From: Streptosporangium sandarakinum
Lineage (GTDB): Bacteria > Actinomycetota > Actinomycetes > Streptosporangiales > Streptosporangiaceae
Assembly: GCF_013409935.1 (NCBI RefSeq)
Contig: NZ_JACCCO010000001.1
Span: 3,410,001 to 3,474,000, forward strand
Direction: 5' to 3'
Length of the DNA stretch: 64,000 nucleotides
Position 1 is the first letter of the stretch. Each line of letters begins with the position of its first letter. The notes beneath the pieces are model-generated. The model searched no databases. It had not been told where the DNA came from and worked only from the letters and a program-made list of their open reading frames with translations. The position numbers and the translations under genes are program-made. This document shows positions 34,753 to 43,539 of this stretch, one piece after another.

Positions 34753-36132
34753 TCACTTGCCGAGGGCGTCCTTGGGGACGGGCTTGTCCTCGGCCAGCGC
34801 CCGGAACATGCGCAGCGCCCGCTGGGTGTCCCACTTGGCGACGTCCTGCCCGTTGACCTTGGGGAAGGAGGCGACCGGAACGATCGTGGTGACCGGATTG
34901 TCGCCCATGGCCAGCCCGAGGGAGAGCAGGTCGAAGGCACCGGTCTCCTCGCCGACCACCACCGCGTCGGTGGCGCTCAGCGCGAGCGGGACGGAGCGGA
35001 AGGGGTTGAGCAGGACACCGGGGGCGGACGCCTTCTTCACCACCGCGGAGAAGAACTGCCGCTGGCGCTGGGTCCGCTCGAAGTCGGGGATGCCGCCGGT
35101 GGCGCGGGTGCGGACGTAGCCGAGGGCGGTGCCGCCGTCCATCGTCTGCACGCCCTTCTTCAGGTCGATCCCGGCCTTGGGGTCCTTGATGTCCTGCTTG
35201 ACATTGATATCGACCCCGCCGATGGCGTCCACGATGCCCACGAAACCGCCGAAGCCGATCTCCATGTAGTGGTCGATCCGCAGGCCGGTGACCTTCTCGA
35301 CGGTCTTGGCCAGCAGCTTGGGGCCGCCGTCGGAGTAGGCGTAGGCGGCGTTCAGCTTGTCGCTGCCGTGCCCGTCGATCGGCACGTAGGAGTCGCGGGG
35401 CAGGCTGACCAGGGTCGGCCGGCCGTCGCCGTCGGGGACGTGCAGCAGCATCATCGTGTCTGTGCGGCGGCCGACCGCGCGGCCGGTGGCGAACTTCCTG
35501 CGCTGGGCCTTGGTCAGGCCCTCACGGCTGTCGGAGCCGACCAGCAGCCAGTTGGTGCCGGCGGTGGCGTCCGGGCGGCCGTCGTACTCGCCGAGCGCGT
35601 CGACCTCCTTCAGCCGCGAGTTGATCACGAAGAAGCCGACGACGCCGAGCACCAGCAGCACGACGACCAGGCCCGCGAGGATCCGCACCGCCAGCCTGCC
35701 GGGTCGTTTCGGTCTCCAGGTGGCGCCTGGCATCCGGGGGCCGCCTTTCCTGTCGGGGGGATCGGCGTCCGCGGGCCGGGCGGAGGACGACTGCGAGCCG
35801 CGGAGCGGCCTGACCGGTTCCGATCCCTGCCTGGCCTGGCCGTAGACCCGCGAGGTCGCCCGGGGGGCCGTCTCGTCCCCCGGCTCGGCCCCGGCGGCGC
35901 GATCGGGGCCCTGATGGCGGGCCGTACGGTCGGCGCCCTGGTCACGGGCCGTACGGCCGGCGCCCTGGGCGGGGGACGTGCGGCTCCGCCCCGGGGTCGG
36001 ATGGGCGGGCTGCCCCGCCGCGCGCCACGGCTCGGCGGGCGGCGGCCGCATCGCACGTGTGCGGTCGTCGTCGTCCTGCGCGTCACCCACGTCGTATCCC
36101 CGCCACTTCTCCGGTTCGCGATGAAAAGCCAT
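34753..36132 (-). CDS. LytR-CpsA-Psr (LCP) family cell-wall glycopolymer ligase
   Basis: A 459-residue protein. About 120 cytosolic residues rich in Arg, Pro and Gly (AGRTARDQGADRTARHQGPD) precede one membrane helix (VRILAGLVVVLLVLGVVGFFVI). The LCP domain follows with GSDSREG, RRTDTMMLLHV, SLPRDSYVPI and GFVGIVDAIGGVDI; conserved Asp and Arg residues for pyrophosphate and Mg binding are present. Such enzymes transfer anionic glycopolymers from lipid carriers to peptidoglycan. Start ATG 36132; the upstream in-frame start at 36177 is less likely. Confidence 0.92.
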   Translation of the reverse strand: MAFHREPEKWRGYDVGDAQDDDDRTRAMRPPPAEPWRAAGQPAHPTPGRSRTSPAQGAGRTARDQGADRTARHQGPDRAAGAEPGDETAPRATSRVYGQARQGSEPVRPLRGSQSSSARPADADPPDRKGGPRMPGATWRPKRPGRLAVRILAGLVVVLLVLGVVGFFVINSRLKEVDALGEYDGRPDATAGTNWLLVGSDSREGLTKAQRRKFATGRAVGRRTDTMMLLHVPDGDGRPTLVSLPRDSYVPIDGHGSDKLNAAYAYSDGGPKLLAKTVEKVTGLRIDHYMEIGFGGFVGIVDAIGGVDINVKQDIKDPKAGIDLKKGVQTMDGGTALGYVRTRATGGIPDFERTQRQRQFFSAVVKKASAPGVLLNPFRSVPLALSATDAVVVGEETGAFDLLSLGLAMGDNPVTTIVPVASFPKVNGQDVAKWDTQRALRMFRALAEDKPVPKDALGK

Positions 36133-36298
36133 TATCGACGCTACGTCGCGGCCCCGGCCCGCGAAGCCTCTCCCCAAGTTTTGGTCATACAGAAGTACCC
36201 AGACGGTACATAAACCCCAGTGATGCAGTCGTCAGCCGATCTGGAAACACCAACCCCTCACGGATCGTTACGGTAGAGGACGACCTCTGCTCGAAAGG

Positions 36299-36385
36299 AT
36301 GATCGTGTCCACTCCGGACCCATGGAGTACCGGCCCGTGCACAGGCACGGGAACCGCTGACCCGACCGGGAGAACCGCCCTGTGA
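36299..36385 (+). CDS. candidate 28-residue leader ORF coupled to the DUF21 gene
   Basis: ATG 36299 (or GTG 36305 with AAAGGA at a good distance) opens a frame reading MIVSTPDPWSTGPCTG... that stops exactly over the GTG start of the next gene (GTGA). A 7-bp hairpin (36334-36340 with 36345-36351) lies inside it. The overlap and ribosome site suggest translation; the peptide resembles nothing known to me and may only regulate the operon. Confidence 0.35.
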   Translation: MIVSTPDPWSTGPCTGTGTADPTGRTAL

Positions 36386-37899
36386 ACACGGCTCTCGGTC
36401 TGCTGGCCGTACTCCTTCTCACCGTCGCCACCGGCTTCTTCGTCGCCCAGGAGTTCGCGTTCGTGGCCGCCGACCGCGCCGTGCTGCGCGAGCAGGCCGA
36501 GGCCGGTGACGCCGCCGCCCGGCGCGCGCTGGAGGTGACGGGCCGGCTCTCCTTCATGCTCTCGGGTGCGCAGCTCGGCATCACCGTCACCGCGCTGCTG
36601 GTCGGCTTCATCGCCGAACCCGCCATCGCCGAGGTGATCCGTCCCGGTCTCTTGGCCGTCGGACTGCCCGCGGCCGTCGTGCCGGGCTTCGCCGTGGCGC
36701 TGGCCATCGTGATCGCCACCGTGGTCCAGATGGTCCTCGGCGAGCTGGCCCCGAAGAACTTCGGCATCGCCCGCCCGGAACCGGTCGCCAAGTTCCTGGC
36801 CCGCTGGACGCTCGGCTACCTCAAGGTCGCCGGGCCCGTCATCCGGCTGTTCGACTCCGCCGCCGCCGGCCTGCTGCGCAGGGTGGGCGTGGAACCGGTC
36901 GAGGAGGTCGAGCACGGCGCGAGCCCCGAGGAGCTGTCCCGCATCATCTCCGAGTCGGCCACGGCCGGCGATCTGCCGCCCCGGCTGTCGGAGCAGCTCG
37001 AACGCGCCCTGGAGTTCGGCGACCGCACGGCCGAGGACGTCATGGTGCCGCGCCCCCGGGTGGTGCTGCTCCGCGCCGGGCGCCCGATCTCCGACCTGGT
37101 CGACGTGATCCGCGAGCACGGCCACTCCCGCTATCCGGTGCTGTCCACCGAGAACGGCGAGGAGGTGGTCGGCGTCACCGGCGTCCGCGAGCTGTTGCGC
37201 TCCGGCGAGTCCGAGGGCCCGCTGTCGCGGATCACCCGCCCGGCCCTGCTGGTGCCCGACTCGCTGCCGCTGCCGGCCGTGCTGGAGCGCATGCGCGCCG
37301 CCCGCGACGACCTCGCCTGCGTCATCGACGAGTACGGCGGGCTCGCCGGCGTGGTCACCGTCGAGGACCTGGCCGAGGAGCTCGTCGGCGAGCTGATGGA
37401 CGAGAACGACCCCGAGCCGGCCGGCGTCGTCGCCAACGGCGACGGCACCTGGAACCTCCCCGGCACGCTCCGCCTCGACGAGGTCGAGCGCGTCACCAAG
37501 CTGGCGCTCCCGGAGAGCGACGACTACGACACCATCGCGGGCCTGGTGCTCGCCGAACTCGGCCGGATGGCCGAGCTCGGCGACGAGGTGACCGTCCCGC
37601 TGACCATGGAGACCGATCTGCTCGACGACGACGGCCCGGAGGAGGCCAGCGCGGTGCTCACCGTGCTGTCGGTGCAGCGCCGGGTCCCGGAGTGGGTACG
37701 GCTGTCGCTCCCCGCGGCCGGGGACGGCGCGCGGGACGACGGCACGCCGGACGACCGCGCGAAGGACGGCGCCCGGAAGGACGGCGCGCGGGACGACGGC
37801 GCCCGGGAGAACGGCGCGCGGCGCGGCGAGCCCGCCCTGAGCGCCGGCCACCGGACCGGAGAGGGCGCCGGGACCGGCGCGGCGGGGAGAAAGCGATGA
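36382..37899 (+). CDS. DUF21/CBS-domain transmembrane protein (CNNM/CorC-like), first of a pair
   Basis: A 505-residue protein. Three to four helices of the DUF21 (CNNM) domain come first (ALGLLAVLLLTVATGFFVAQEFAFVAADRAVLR, GAQLGITVTALLVGFIAEPA, MVLGELAPKN), then two CBS motifs with MVPRPRVVLL and IDEYGGLAGVVTVEDLAEELVGEL, then a CorC_HlyC domain. Homologues export or sense Mg2+ or related cations. The C-terminal 50 residues are Asp/Gly/Arg repeats (DDGARENGARR), not conserved. GTG start follows GGGAGA; the stop overlaps the second copy by ATGA. Confidence 0.9.
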   Translation: MNTALGLLAVLLLTVATGFFVAQEFAFVAADRAVLREQAEAGDAAARRALEVTGRLSFMLSGAQLGITVTALLVGFIAEPAIAEVIRPGLLAVGLPAAVVPGFAVALAIVIATVVQMVLGELAPKNFGIARPEPVAKFLARWTLGYLKVAGPVIRLFDSAAAGLLRRVGVEPVEEVEHGASPEELSRIISESATAGDLPPRLSEQLERALEFGDRTAEDVMVPRPRVVLLRAGRPISDLVDVIREHGHSRYPVLSTENGEEVVGVTGVRELLRSGESEGPLSRITRPALLVPDSLPLPAVLERMRAARDDLACVIDEYGGLAGVVTVEDLAEELVGELMDENDPEPAGVVANGDGTWNLPGTLRLDEVERVTKLALPESDDYDTIAGLVLAELGRMAELGDEVTVPLTMETDLLDDDGPEEASAVLTVLSVQRRVPEWVRLSLPAAGDGARDDGTPDDRAKDGARKDGARDDGARENGARRGEPALSAGHRTGEGAGTGAAGRKR

Positions 37900-38930
37900 G
37901 CCCCGTGAGCGCGCTGCTGCTCGGCGTGGTGCTGCTGATCGGCAACGCCTTCTTCGTCGCCGCGGAGTTCGCGGTCATCTCGGCCCGCAGGCACCGCCTG
38001 GAGGAGCTGGCGGGCCGGGGCGGCCGGTTCACCCGGATCGTCGCCCGCGCCGCCGTACGCGGCGGCAAGGAGCTGTCGCTGATGCTGGCCGGCGCGCAGC
38101 TCGGCATCACGCTGTGCTCGCTGGGCCTGGGCATGGTCACCGAGCCGGCCATCGAGCACCTGCTGGAGCCGGTCTTCGGGCTGGTGGGCGTGCCCGAGTC
38201 GCTGCGGGTCCCCGTCTCGCTGGTGCTCGCGCTGGCCCTGGTCACGTTCCTGCACATGGTCGTCGGCGAGATGGCTCCCAAGTCGTGGGCGCTGACCCAC
38301 CCGGAGACCGCGGCGATGAGCGTGGCCCTGCCGTTCCGCGGTTTCACCCGGGTGATGCGGCCGGTGCTGGCCGCCCTGAACGGCCTGACCAACGCCGTGC
38401 TGGGGATGTTCGGCGTGCATCCCAGGGACGAGCTCGCCACGACCAGGACGCCGGTGCAGCTGGCCATGCTGGTCGGCGAGTCGGGGCGGATGGGCCTGCT
38501 CGACCGCACCGAGCACGACCTGCTCACCCGGGCGCTGCGCGCCCACCAGCAGCCGGTCGAGCGGCTGATGCTGCCCATCGAGCGGGCCGCCTCGGTGGCC
38601 GGTGACGCCCCGGAGGCCGAGGTGCGCCGCGCCGCCGCCGACAGCGGGCACCTGCGCCTGCTGGTCAACGCGGGGCGCCGCTCGGAGGTGGTGGGTGTGC
38701 TGCACGTCAGGGACCTGCTGATCCGGCCCGGGGAGAGCCCGGCGGAGCTCGCCCGCCCGGTGCCGAGGCTGGCGAAGACCACGACGATCTCCGAGGCGGT
38801 CGCCGTCCTGCAGGACGCCCACGCCCACGTGGGCCTCGTCACGGACGAGGGCGGCGAGGTGGCCGGCATGGTGAGCCTCACCGACCTGGTGGGCGAGATC
38901 CTCGACGTCCGGATCCTGGCCGCCCGCTGA
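37896..38930 (+). CDS. DUF21/CBS-domain transmembrane protein, second of a pair
   Basis: A 344-residue paralogue of the preceding gene: LLLGVVLLIGNAFFVAAEFAVISARRHRLEEL, GAQLGITLCSLGLGMVTEPAIEHLLEPVFG, MVVGEMAPKSWAL and then CBS motifs (VTDEGGEVAGMVSLTDLVGEILDV). It lacks the CorC_HlyC C-terminal domain present in the first copy. Coupled translation suggests the two form a heteromer, perhaps a cation transporter. Confidence 0.9.
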   Translation: MSPVSALLLGVVLLIGNAFFVAAEFAVISARRHRLEELAGRGGRFTRIVARAAVRGGKELSLMLAGAQLGITLCSLGLGMVTEPAIEHLLEPVFGLVGVPESLRVPVSLVLALALVTFLHMVVGEMAPKSWALTHPETAAMSVALPFRGFTRVMRPVLAALNGLTNAVLGMFGVHPRDELATTRTPVQLAMLVGESGRMGLLDRTEHDLLTRALRAHQQPVERLMLPIERAASVAGDAPEAEVRRAAADSGHLRLLVNAGRRSEVVGVLHVRDLLIRPGESPAELARPVPRLAKTTTISEAVAVLQDAHAHVGLVTDEGGEVAGMVSLTDLVGEILDVRILAAR

Positions 38931-39322
38931 GAGGTCATCGGAGAACGAAGCCGGCGGCGGGGTGGACCACGTCCTCCCGTCGCCGGCGGTTCCCGCACCG
39001 GGCCGTCCGGCTCTTTCCGCCGCCGGCGGTTCCTGCACCGGTCCACCCGGCTCCTCCCACCGGCCCCGGTCGCGCCGGTCCGGCCGCCTGACCCGGCGGC
39101 CTTCCGTCGCCCGGACCGGCGATCCCCTTTCCGCGCAGGTCAGCGATATCCCGATCGCACCGGACAGCCGGATCGTCATGATCATTAAGCTGAGGGCGAA
39201 CAGGATGAATCTCCAGCAAGCCCGCCGAAAGTGCCCTGCAAGCGACTCGGGGTAGACAGTCGGCCATGATCGGTCACCGTACGGCCCCCCGCCCGGACTC
39301 CGGGGGAAGGCCGCCGCGACAT
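38931..39322. other. gene-free stretch with a 40-bp tandem duplication
   Basis: No gene was found in about 390 bp. Two tandem copies of 40 bp (38981-39020 and 39021-39060) begin CGCCGGCGGTTCCYGCACCG. The part near 39150-39220 is AT-richer (GATCGTCATGATCATTAAGC) and might hold a promoter, but no gene follows on that strand. Confidence 0.6.
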
Positions 39323-39354
39323 GCGAAAGAGCCCCGGCTCTCACGAACCGGGGC
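39323..39354 (-). terminator. terminator of tRNA-Leu
   Basis: On the minus strand GCCCCGG (39354-39348) and CCGGGGC (39337-39331) pair over 7 bp with a 10-nt loop, followed by TCTTTCGC. It lies about 47 bp beyond the tRNA 3' end. Confidence 0.7.
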
Positions 39355-39400
39355 CCTTCATCGACAGTTCGGATCCGCCGATTTCATCGACGGTTCCGCG

Positions 39401-39483
39401 TGGGCGAGGAGGGATTTGAACCCTCACGTCCTTTCGGACACACGGACCTGAACCGTGCGCGTCTGCCGTTCCGCCACCCGCCC
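39401..39483 (-). tRNA. tRNA-Leu (anticodon CAG)
   Basis: The 83-nt gene starts GGGCGGGTGGCGGAACGG and ends CTCGCCC plus discriminator A. Anticodon stem CACGG/CCGTG has loop TTCAGGT, anticodon CAG. A class II variable arm (GTCCGAAAGGAC region) and the T loop GGTTCAAATCC are present. It marks the left flank of the fhaA-pknB cluster as in other actinobacteria. Confidence 0.95.
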
Positions 39484-39643
39484 TTGTTGGGTGCGGTCGA
39501 AACATTAGCACGAATCAGCCGCTACCCACGAACCCGGATACGATCCTCCTAGACGCGGAGCGGAGGAGCTTGGGTGCGAGAGAGCGAGGAACGAGCCCCC
39601 CAGCGGCCGTGACCCACATAGGACGGAAGAAGGGAGGTACCCG

Positions 39644-40384
39644 GTGGGAGTCCTTCAGCGCTTCGAGCGCAGGCTCGAAGGCTTGGTCGAGGGGGCCTTT
39701 GCGCGGGCGTTCAAATCTGACCTTCAGCCGGTCGAGGTCGCCAGCGCGGTCCAGCGGGAGATGGACGAGCGGGCCGCGATCGTCGCGCAGGGGCGCACGC
39801 TCGTGCCGAACGACTTCGTGGTCGAGCTGTCCATGACCGACAGCGAGCGCCTTGAGGTCTACGCCGACAGCATCGGCCACGAACTCGCCAACCTCGCCAG
39901 GGAGTACGCCAAGGAGCAGGGCTACTCGTTCGTGGGACCCGTCCGGGTGCGCTTCGAGACCGCCGAGGACCTGGCGGTCGGGTTGTTCCGGATCCGCTCC
40001 GGCGTGATCCGCGGCGCGACGGTCGAGCAGGACGAGATCCGCCACCCCCCGAGCGACGTGCCCGCGGCCCGGCCGCGCGCCTTCGGCGGGCAGCCCCGGC
40101 TGCTGGTCTCCACCCAGGACGACCCGCAGGGGCAGCGCTCCTACGACCTCACCACGCCGGTGACCCTGCTCGGCAGGGGCACCGACTGCGATCTGCGGCT
40201 GGTCGACCCGGGTGTGTCCCGGCACCACGCCGAGCTGCGAGTGGAGGGCCCCGAGGTCGTGCTCGTCGATCTCGGCTCCACGAACGGCACCTTCGTCAAC
40301 GGCCAGCCGGTCCGCCGGGTCGAGCTCCAGAACGGCACTCGCGTGACGCTCGGACGCACGACACTGGTTTTCCGGCGCGATTAG
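39644..40384 (+). CDS. fhaA: FhaA, DUF3662 and FHA-domain protein
   Basis: A 246-residue protein. The N-terminal DUF3662 domain (MGVLQRFERRLEGLVEGAFARAF, VEVASAVQREMDERA, RTLVPNDFVVELS) is joined by a short linker to a C-terminal FHA domain (LLGRGTDCDLRL, SRHHAELR, DLGSTNGTFVNG) that binds phosphothreonine. FhaA is a PknB substrate/partner in peptidoglycan control and binds phosphorylated MviN in mycobacteria. GTG start 39644 follows GGGAGG. The linker is much shorter than in M. tuberculosis. Confidence 0.95.
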   Translation: MGVLQRFERRLEGLVEGAFARAFKSDLQPVEVASAVQREMDERAAIVAQGRTLVPNDFVVELSMTDSERLEVYADSIGHELANLAREYAKEQGYSFVGPVRVRFETAEDLAVGLFRIRSGVIRGATVEQDEIRHPPSDVPAARPRAFGGQPRLLVSTQDDPQGQRSYDLTTPVTLLGRGTDCDLRLVDPGVSRHHAELRVEGPEVVLVDLGSTNGTFVNGQPVRRVELQNGTRVTLGRTTLVFRRD

Positions 40385-40401
40385 AGGTAAACAGACGCTC
40401 C

Positions 40402-40869
40402 ATGTCCGAGCTCACGCTGCTGCTGATCCGGCTCGCCTTCCTCGCGGTGCTGTGGTTCTTCGTGATCGCCGCGGTCGGCGTGATCCGGACGGACCTCTTC
40501 GGCTCCCAGACGGCAGGCGCCGCCTCAGCCCGCAAGACGCCCAAACCGGTCAAGCCCGCGGCCAAACCCAAGAAGGGGGAGCCGCGGCAGATGGTCGTGA
40601 CCGGCGGGCCCCTGCAGGGCACCACCATCCCCCTCAGCGAGGCGACGATCACCATCGGCCGGGCGACCGAGTCCACGCTGGTGGTCAACGACGACTACGC
40701 CTCCAGCCGGCACGCCCGGCTCTTCCCCCAGGACGGTCAGTGGATCGTGGAAGATCTCGGCTCGACCAACGGCACATATCTCGACCGCTCCAAAGTCACC
40801 CGTCCGACTCCGGTGCCGCTCGGTGTTCCGATCCGCATCGGTAAGACCGTCATCGAATTGCGCAAATGA
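40402..40869 (+). CDS. fhaB: FhaB (FipA-like) FHA-domain membrane protein
   Basis: A 155-residue protein with one N-terminal helix (LTLLLIRLAFLAVLWFFVIAAVGVI) and a C-terminal FHA domain (ITIGRATESTLVVNDDYASSRHARLF, DLGSTNGTYLDR). FipA/FhaB links PknA signalling to FtsZ and FtsQ. Its stop overlaps the pstP start by ATGA. Confidence 0.95.
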   Translation: MSELTLLLIRLAFLAVLWFFVIAAVGVIRTDLFGSQTAGAASARKTPKPVKPAAKPKKGEPRQMVVTGGPLQGTTIPLSEATITIGRATESTLVVNDDYASSRHARLFPQDGQWIVEDLGSTNGTYLDRSKVTRPTPVPLGVPIRIGKTVIELRK

Positions 40870-42158
40870 CCATCGCACTCCGTTACGCCGCCCGCTCCGA
40901 CGTCGGGCTCCTCCGCGAAGGCAACGAGGACTCGGCGTACGCCAGCGGCCGCCTGCTCGCCGTCGCCGACGGCATGGGCGGCCACGCCCACGGTGAGGTG
41001 GCCAGCTCGGTCGCCATCGCCGCGATGTCCTCCCTCGACGAGGGCGCGGCCGGAAGCGACCTGCTCAGCGCCATCGAGGCGGCGGTCCGCGACGCCAACC
41101 GCAGGCTGCACGAGATGGTCGGGCGCGACCCGAGCCTGAAGGGCATGGGCACCACGCTCACCGCCATGCTGTGGTCCGGGACGCGGGTGGCACTGGTCCA
41201 CGTCGGTGACTCCCGCGCCTACCTCCTGCGGGCCGGGGAGCTCTACCAGATCACGCACGACCACACACTGGTGCAGTCCCTCGTGGACGACGGGCGGATC
41301 ACCCTGGAGGAGGCCGCCACGCACCCGCAGCGGTCGATCCTGCTGCGGGCGCTCGACGGCAGCGGGGAGGTCGATCCCGACCTGTCCCTGCGCGAGGCGC
41401 AGGTCGGCGACCGCTACCTGCTGTGCTCCGACGGGCTGTCGGGGGTGGTGAGCGCCGAGACGCTGCACCACACGCTCTCGACGGTGGACGATCCGGAGGC
41501 GGTGGTCCGCGCGCTCATCGACCTGGCCAACCGCGGCGGCGGCCCGGACAACATCACCTGCGTGGTCGCCGACGTCCTGGAGGTGGACGAGGGATCCGTC
41601 CCGGCCGCCGAGGCGGCCGTGGTCGGCGCCGCGGGCTCGACCCGGTCCCAGCCGCAGCCGCCGGACACCCCGGCGGGCCGCGCCGCCGCGATCACCATGC
41701 CGCAGCCGGTCGTCACCGACGACGAGGACGGGCCCGCGACCCCCCGGGCCGCGGGACGCCCGGCGAAACGCCGGCGGCGCCTGTGGCCCCTTCTGGCCTC
41801 CGCCGGGGGCGTCGTCTTGGTCGGCAGCGGCCTAGGGTGGTACTTCGGAAACCAGTGGCTCGACGACCAGTACTTCGTGGGGGCGAAAGGGGATGAGATC
41901 GTGGTTTTCCAGGGCGTGAAGACCAATATCGGTCCCATCGAGCTCTTCGACGTCGCCCGGAGCACCGCCGAGTCGATAACGGTCCTCGGAGCCTTCCAGC
42001 AGGGTCAGGTCCGCGACGGCATCCCCGTCCCCGACGTCGACGCCGGCCTGCGGAAGATCCAGGAACTGAAGTCGTCCGCCCAGAAACCGGAGGGAAAGGC
42101 CAGGCAGACCGCCCAGCCCAGCGAGAGCGCAACCCCGGAACCCACGAGGTCGCAGTAG
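40866..42158 (+). CDS. pstP: PstP, PP2C-type serine/threonine phosphatase
   Basis: A 430-residue phosphatase that reverses PknA/PknB phosphorylation. PP2C motifs visible: LREGNEDSAY, VADGMGGHAHGE, GTTLTAML, VGDSRAYLLRAGEL, CSDGLSG and GGPDNITCVV, with all metal-binding Asp residues. A Pro-rich linker leads to one membrane helix (LWPLLASAGGVVLVGSGLGWYFG) and an extracytoplasmic tail of about 100 residues. The rodA start lies 4 bp after its stop. Confidence 0.97.
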   Translation: MTIALRYAARSDVGLLREGNEDSAYASGRLLAVADGMGGHAHGEVASSVAIAAMSSLDEGAAGSDLLSAIEAAVRDANRRLHEMVGRDPSLKGMGTTLTAMLWSGTRVALVHVGDSRAYLLRAGELYQITHDHTLVQSLVDDGRITLEEAATHPQRSILLRALDGSGEVDPDLSLREAQVGDRYLLCSDGLSGVVSAETLHHTLSTVDDPEAVVRALIDLANRGGGPDNITCVVADVLEVDEGSVPAAEAAVVGAAGSTRSQPQPPDTPAGRAAAITMPQPVVTDDEDGPATPRAAGRPAKRRRRLWPLLASAGGVVLVGSGLGWYFGNQWLDDQYFVGAKGDEIVVFQGVKTNIGPIELFDVARSTAESITVLGAFQQGQVRDGIPVPDVDAGLRKIQELKSSAQKPEGKARQTAQPSESATPEPTRSQ

Positions 42159-42162
42159 ACAC

Positions 42163-43539
42163 ATGAGCACCCCTGCCGCAGAGCCCGTCCCCATGCCCGC
42201 CAAGCGACGGGTGGCCCAGCTCGCGATGCTGGCCTTCGCCGTCGCGATCGTGATGTTCGCGTACGCGAACGTCGGCCTGGCCATCGACCAGAAGATCCCG
42301 GCGGGGATGCTGGGCTACGGCCTCGGCCTGGGCGGCCTCATGCTGGTGGCCTACCTGGTGCTGGCGAAGTTCGCCCCCTGGGCCGACCCGCTGATCCTGC
42401 CGCTGGTGACGCTGATCAACGGCCTCGGGCTGGTGATGATCTACCGGCTGGAGGAGGCCGAGGCGTTCGGCGCCTCGGCCTCCACCCAGCTGATGTGGAC
42501 GGCCGTCGGGGTCGTGATGTTCACCGTCACGCTGATCGTGCTACGCGACCACCGCGCGCTGCAACGGCTCACCTACACCTCCGGCGCGCTCGGCCTCGCC
42601 CTGCTGGTCGCGCCGCTGCTGCCGTTCGTCGGCAAGGAGATCAACGGCGCGCGGATCTGGATCAACCTCGGCGCCTTCTCCCTCCAGCCCGCCGAGTTCG
42701 CCAAGCTCGCGCTGATCGTGTTCTTCGCCGGCTACCTCGTCGCCAAGCGCGACGTGCTGGCCCTGGCCGGGCGGCGGCTGCTCTTCATCGACCTGCCCCG
42801 CGCCCGCGACCTCGGCCCGATCCTCATCGTCTGGGGCCTCAGCCTCGGCGTGCTGATCCTGCAGAAGGACCTTGGCTCCTCGCTGCTGATCTTCGGCACG
42901 TTCATCGCGATGCTCTACGTCGCCACCCAGCGCACCTCGTGGGTGCTGATCGGCATCCTGCTGTTCATCGGCGGCGCCATCCTCGCCGGGATGATCTTCG
43001 AGCACGTGCACAACCGGTTCGAGGTCTTCCTCAATCCCGAGGACCCGGAGCTCTTCCAGCAGGTCGGCGGCAGCGAGCAGCTCATGCAGGGCCTGTTCAG
43101 CCTGGCCACCGGGAAGATCCTCGGCACCGGGCTCGGCCAGGGCCACCCCGAGATGATCCCGCTGGCCATCTCCGACTTCATCTTCCCGGCCACCGGCGAG
43201 GAGCTCGGCCTGACCGGGCTGATGGCCCTGCTGATGCTCTACGCCCTGCTGGTCGAGCGCGGTCTGCGCACCTCGCTGGCGGCCCGCGACCCGTTCTCCA
43301 AGCTGCTGGCGGGCGGCCTGTCGTTCATCCTCGCCTGGCAGGTCTTCATCATCGTCGGCGGCGTCACCAACCTGATCCCCCTCACCGGCCTGGTCACGCC
43401 CTTCATGTCGCAGGGCGGTTCGGCGCTGCTGGCCAACTGGATCCTCATCGCGCTGCTCGTCCGCGCGTCGGACGCGGCCAGGCAGCCGCCGCCCCAGGCC
43501 ATCCAGGACGAAGGAATGACGCAGGTGTTCCAGCGATGA
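42163..43539 (+). CDS. rodA: RodA/FtsW-family peptidoglycan glycosyltransferase (SEDS)
   Basis: A 458-residue SEDS protein with about 12 helices. Conserved segments: GARIWINLGAFSLQPAEFAKLALIVFFAGYL, IVWGLSLGVLILQKDLGSSLLIF and SDFIFPATGEELGLTG, with the catalytic Asp in LQKDLG. It polymerises lipid II glycan chains with its partner PBP, encoded by the next gene (ATGA overlap). The pairing indicates a dedicated polymerase complex for polar growth or sporulation septa. Confidence 0.95.
   Translation: MSTPAAEPVPMPAKRRVAQLAMLAFAVAIVMFAYANVGLAIDQKIPAGMLGYGLGLGGLMLVAYLVLAKFAPWADPLILPLVTLINGLGLVMIYRLEEAEAFGASASTQLMWTAVGVVMFTVTLIVLRDHRALQRLTYTSGALGLALLVAPLLPFVGKEINGARIWINLGAFSLQPAEFAKLALIVFFAGYLVAKRDVLALAGRRLLFIDLPRARDLGPILIVWGLSLGVLILQKDLGSSLLIFGTFIAMLYVATQRTSWVLIGILLFIGGAILAGMIFEHVHNRFEVFLNPEDPELFQQVGGSEQLMQGLFSLATGKILGTGLGQGHPEMIPLAISDFIFPATGEELGLTGLMALLMLYALLVERGLRTSLAARDPFSKLLAGGLSFILAWQVFIIVGGVTNLIPLTGLVTPFMSQGGSALLANWILIALLVRASDAARQPPPQAIQDEGMTQVFQR

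Noticed and set aside
34595-34834. Upstream extension of the GPP34 protein
   Set aside because: The extra 80 residues are Pro/Gly/Arg-rich and overlap the end of the LCP gene; ATG 34594 gives the family N-terminus.
36178-36298. Possible metal or c-di-AMP riboswitch upstream of the DUF21 genes
   Set aside because: I could not find the conserved core of yybP-ykoY, M-box or ydaO elements in the sequence.
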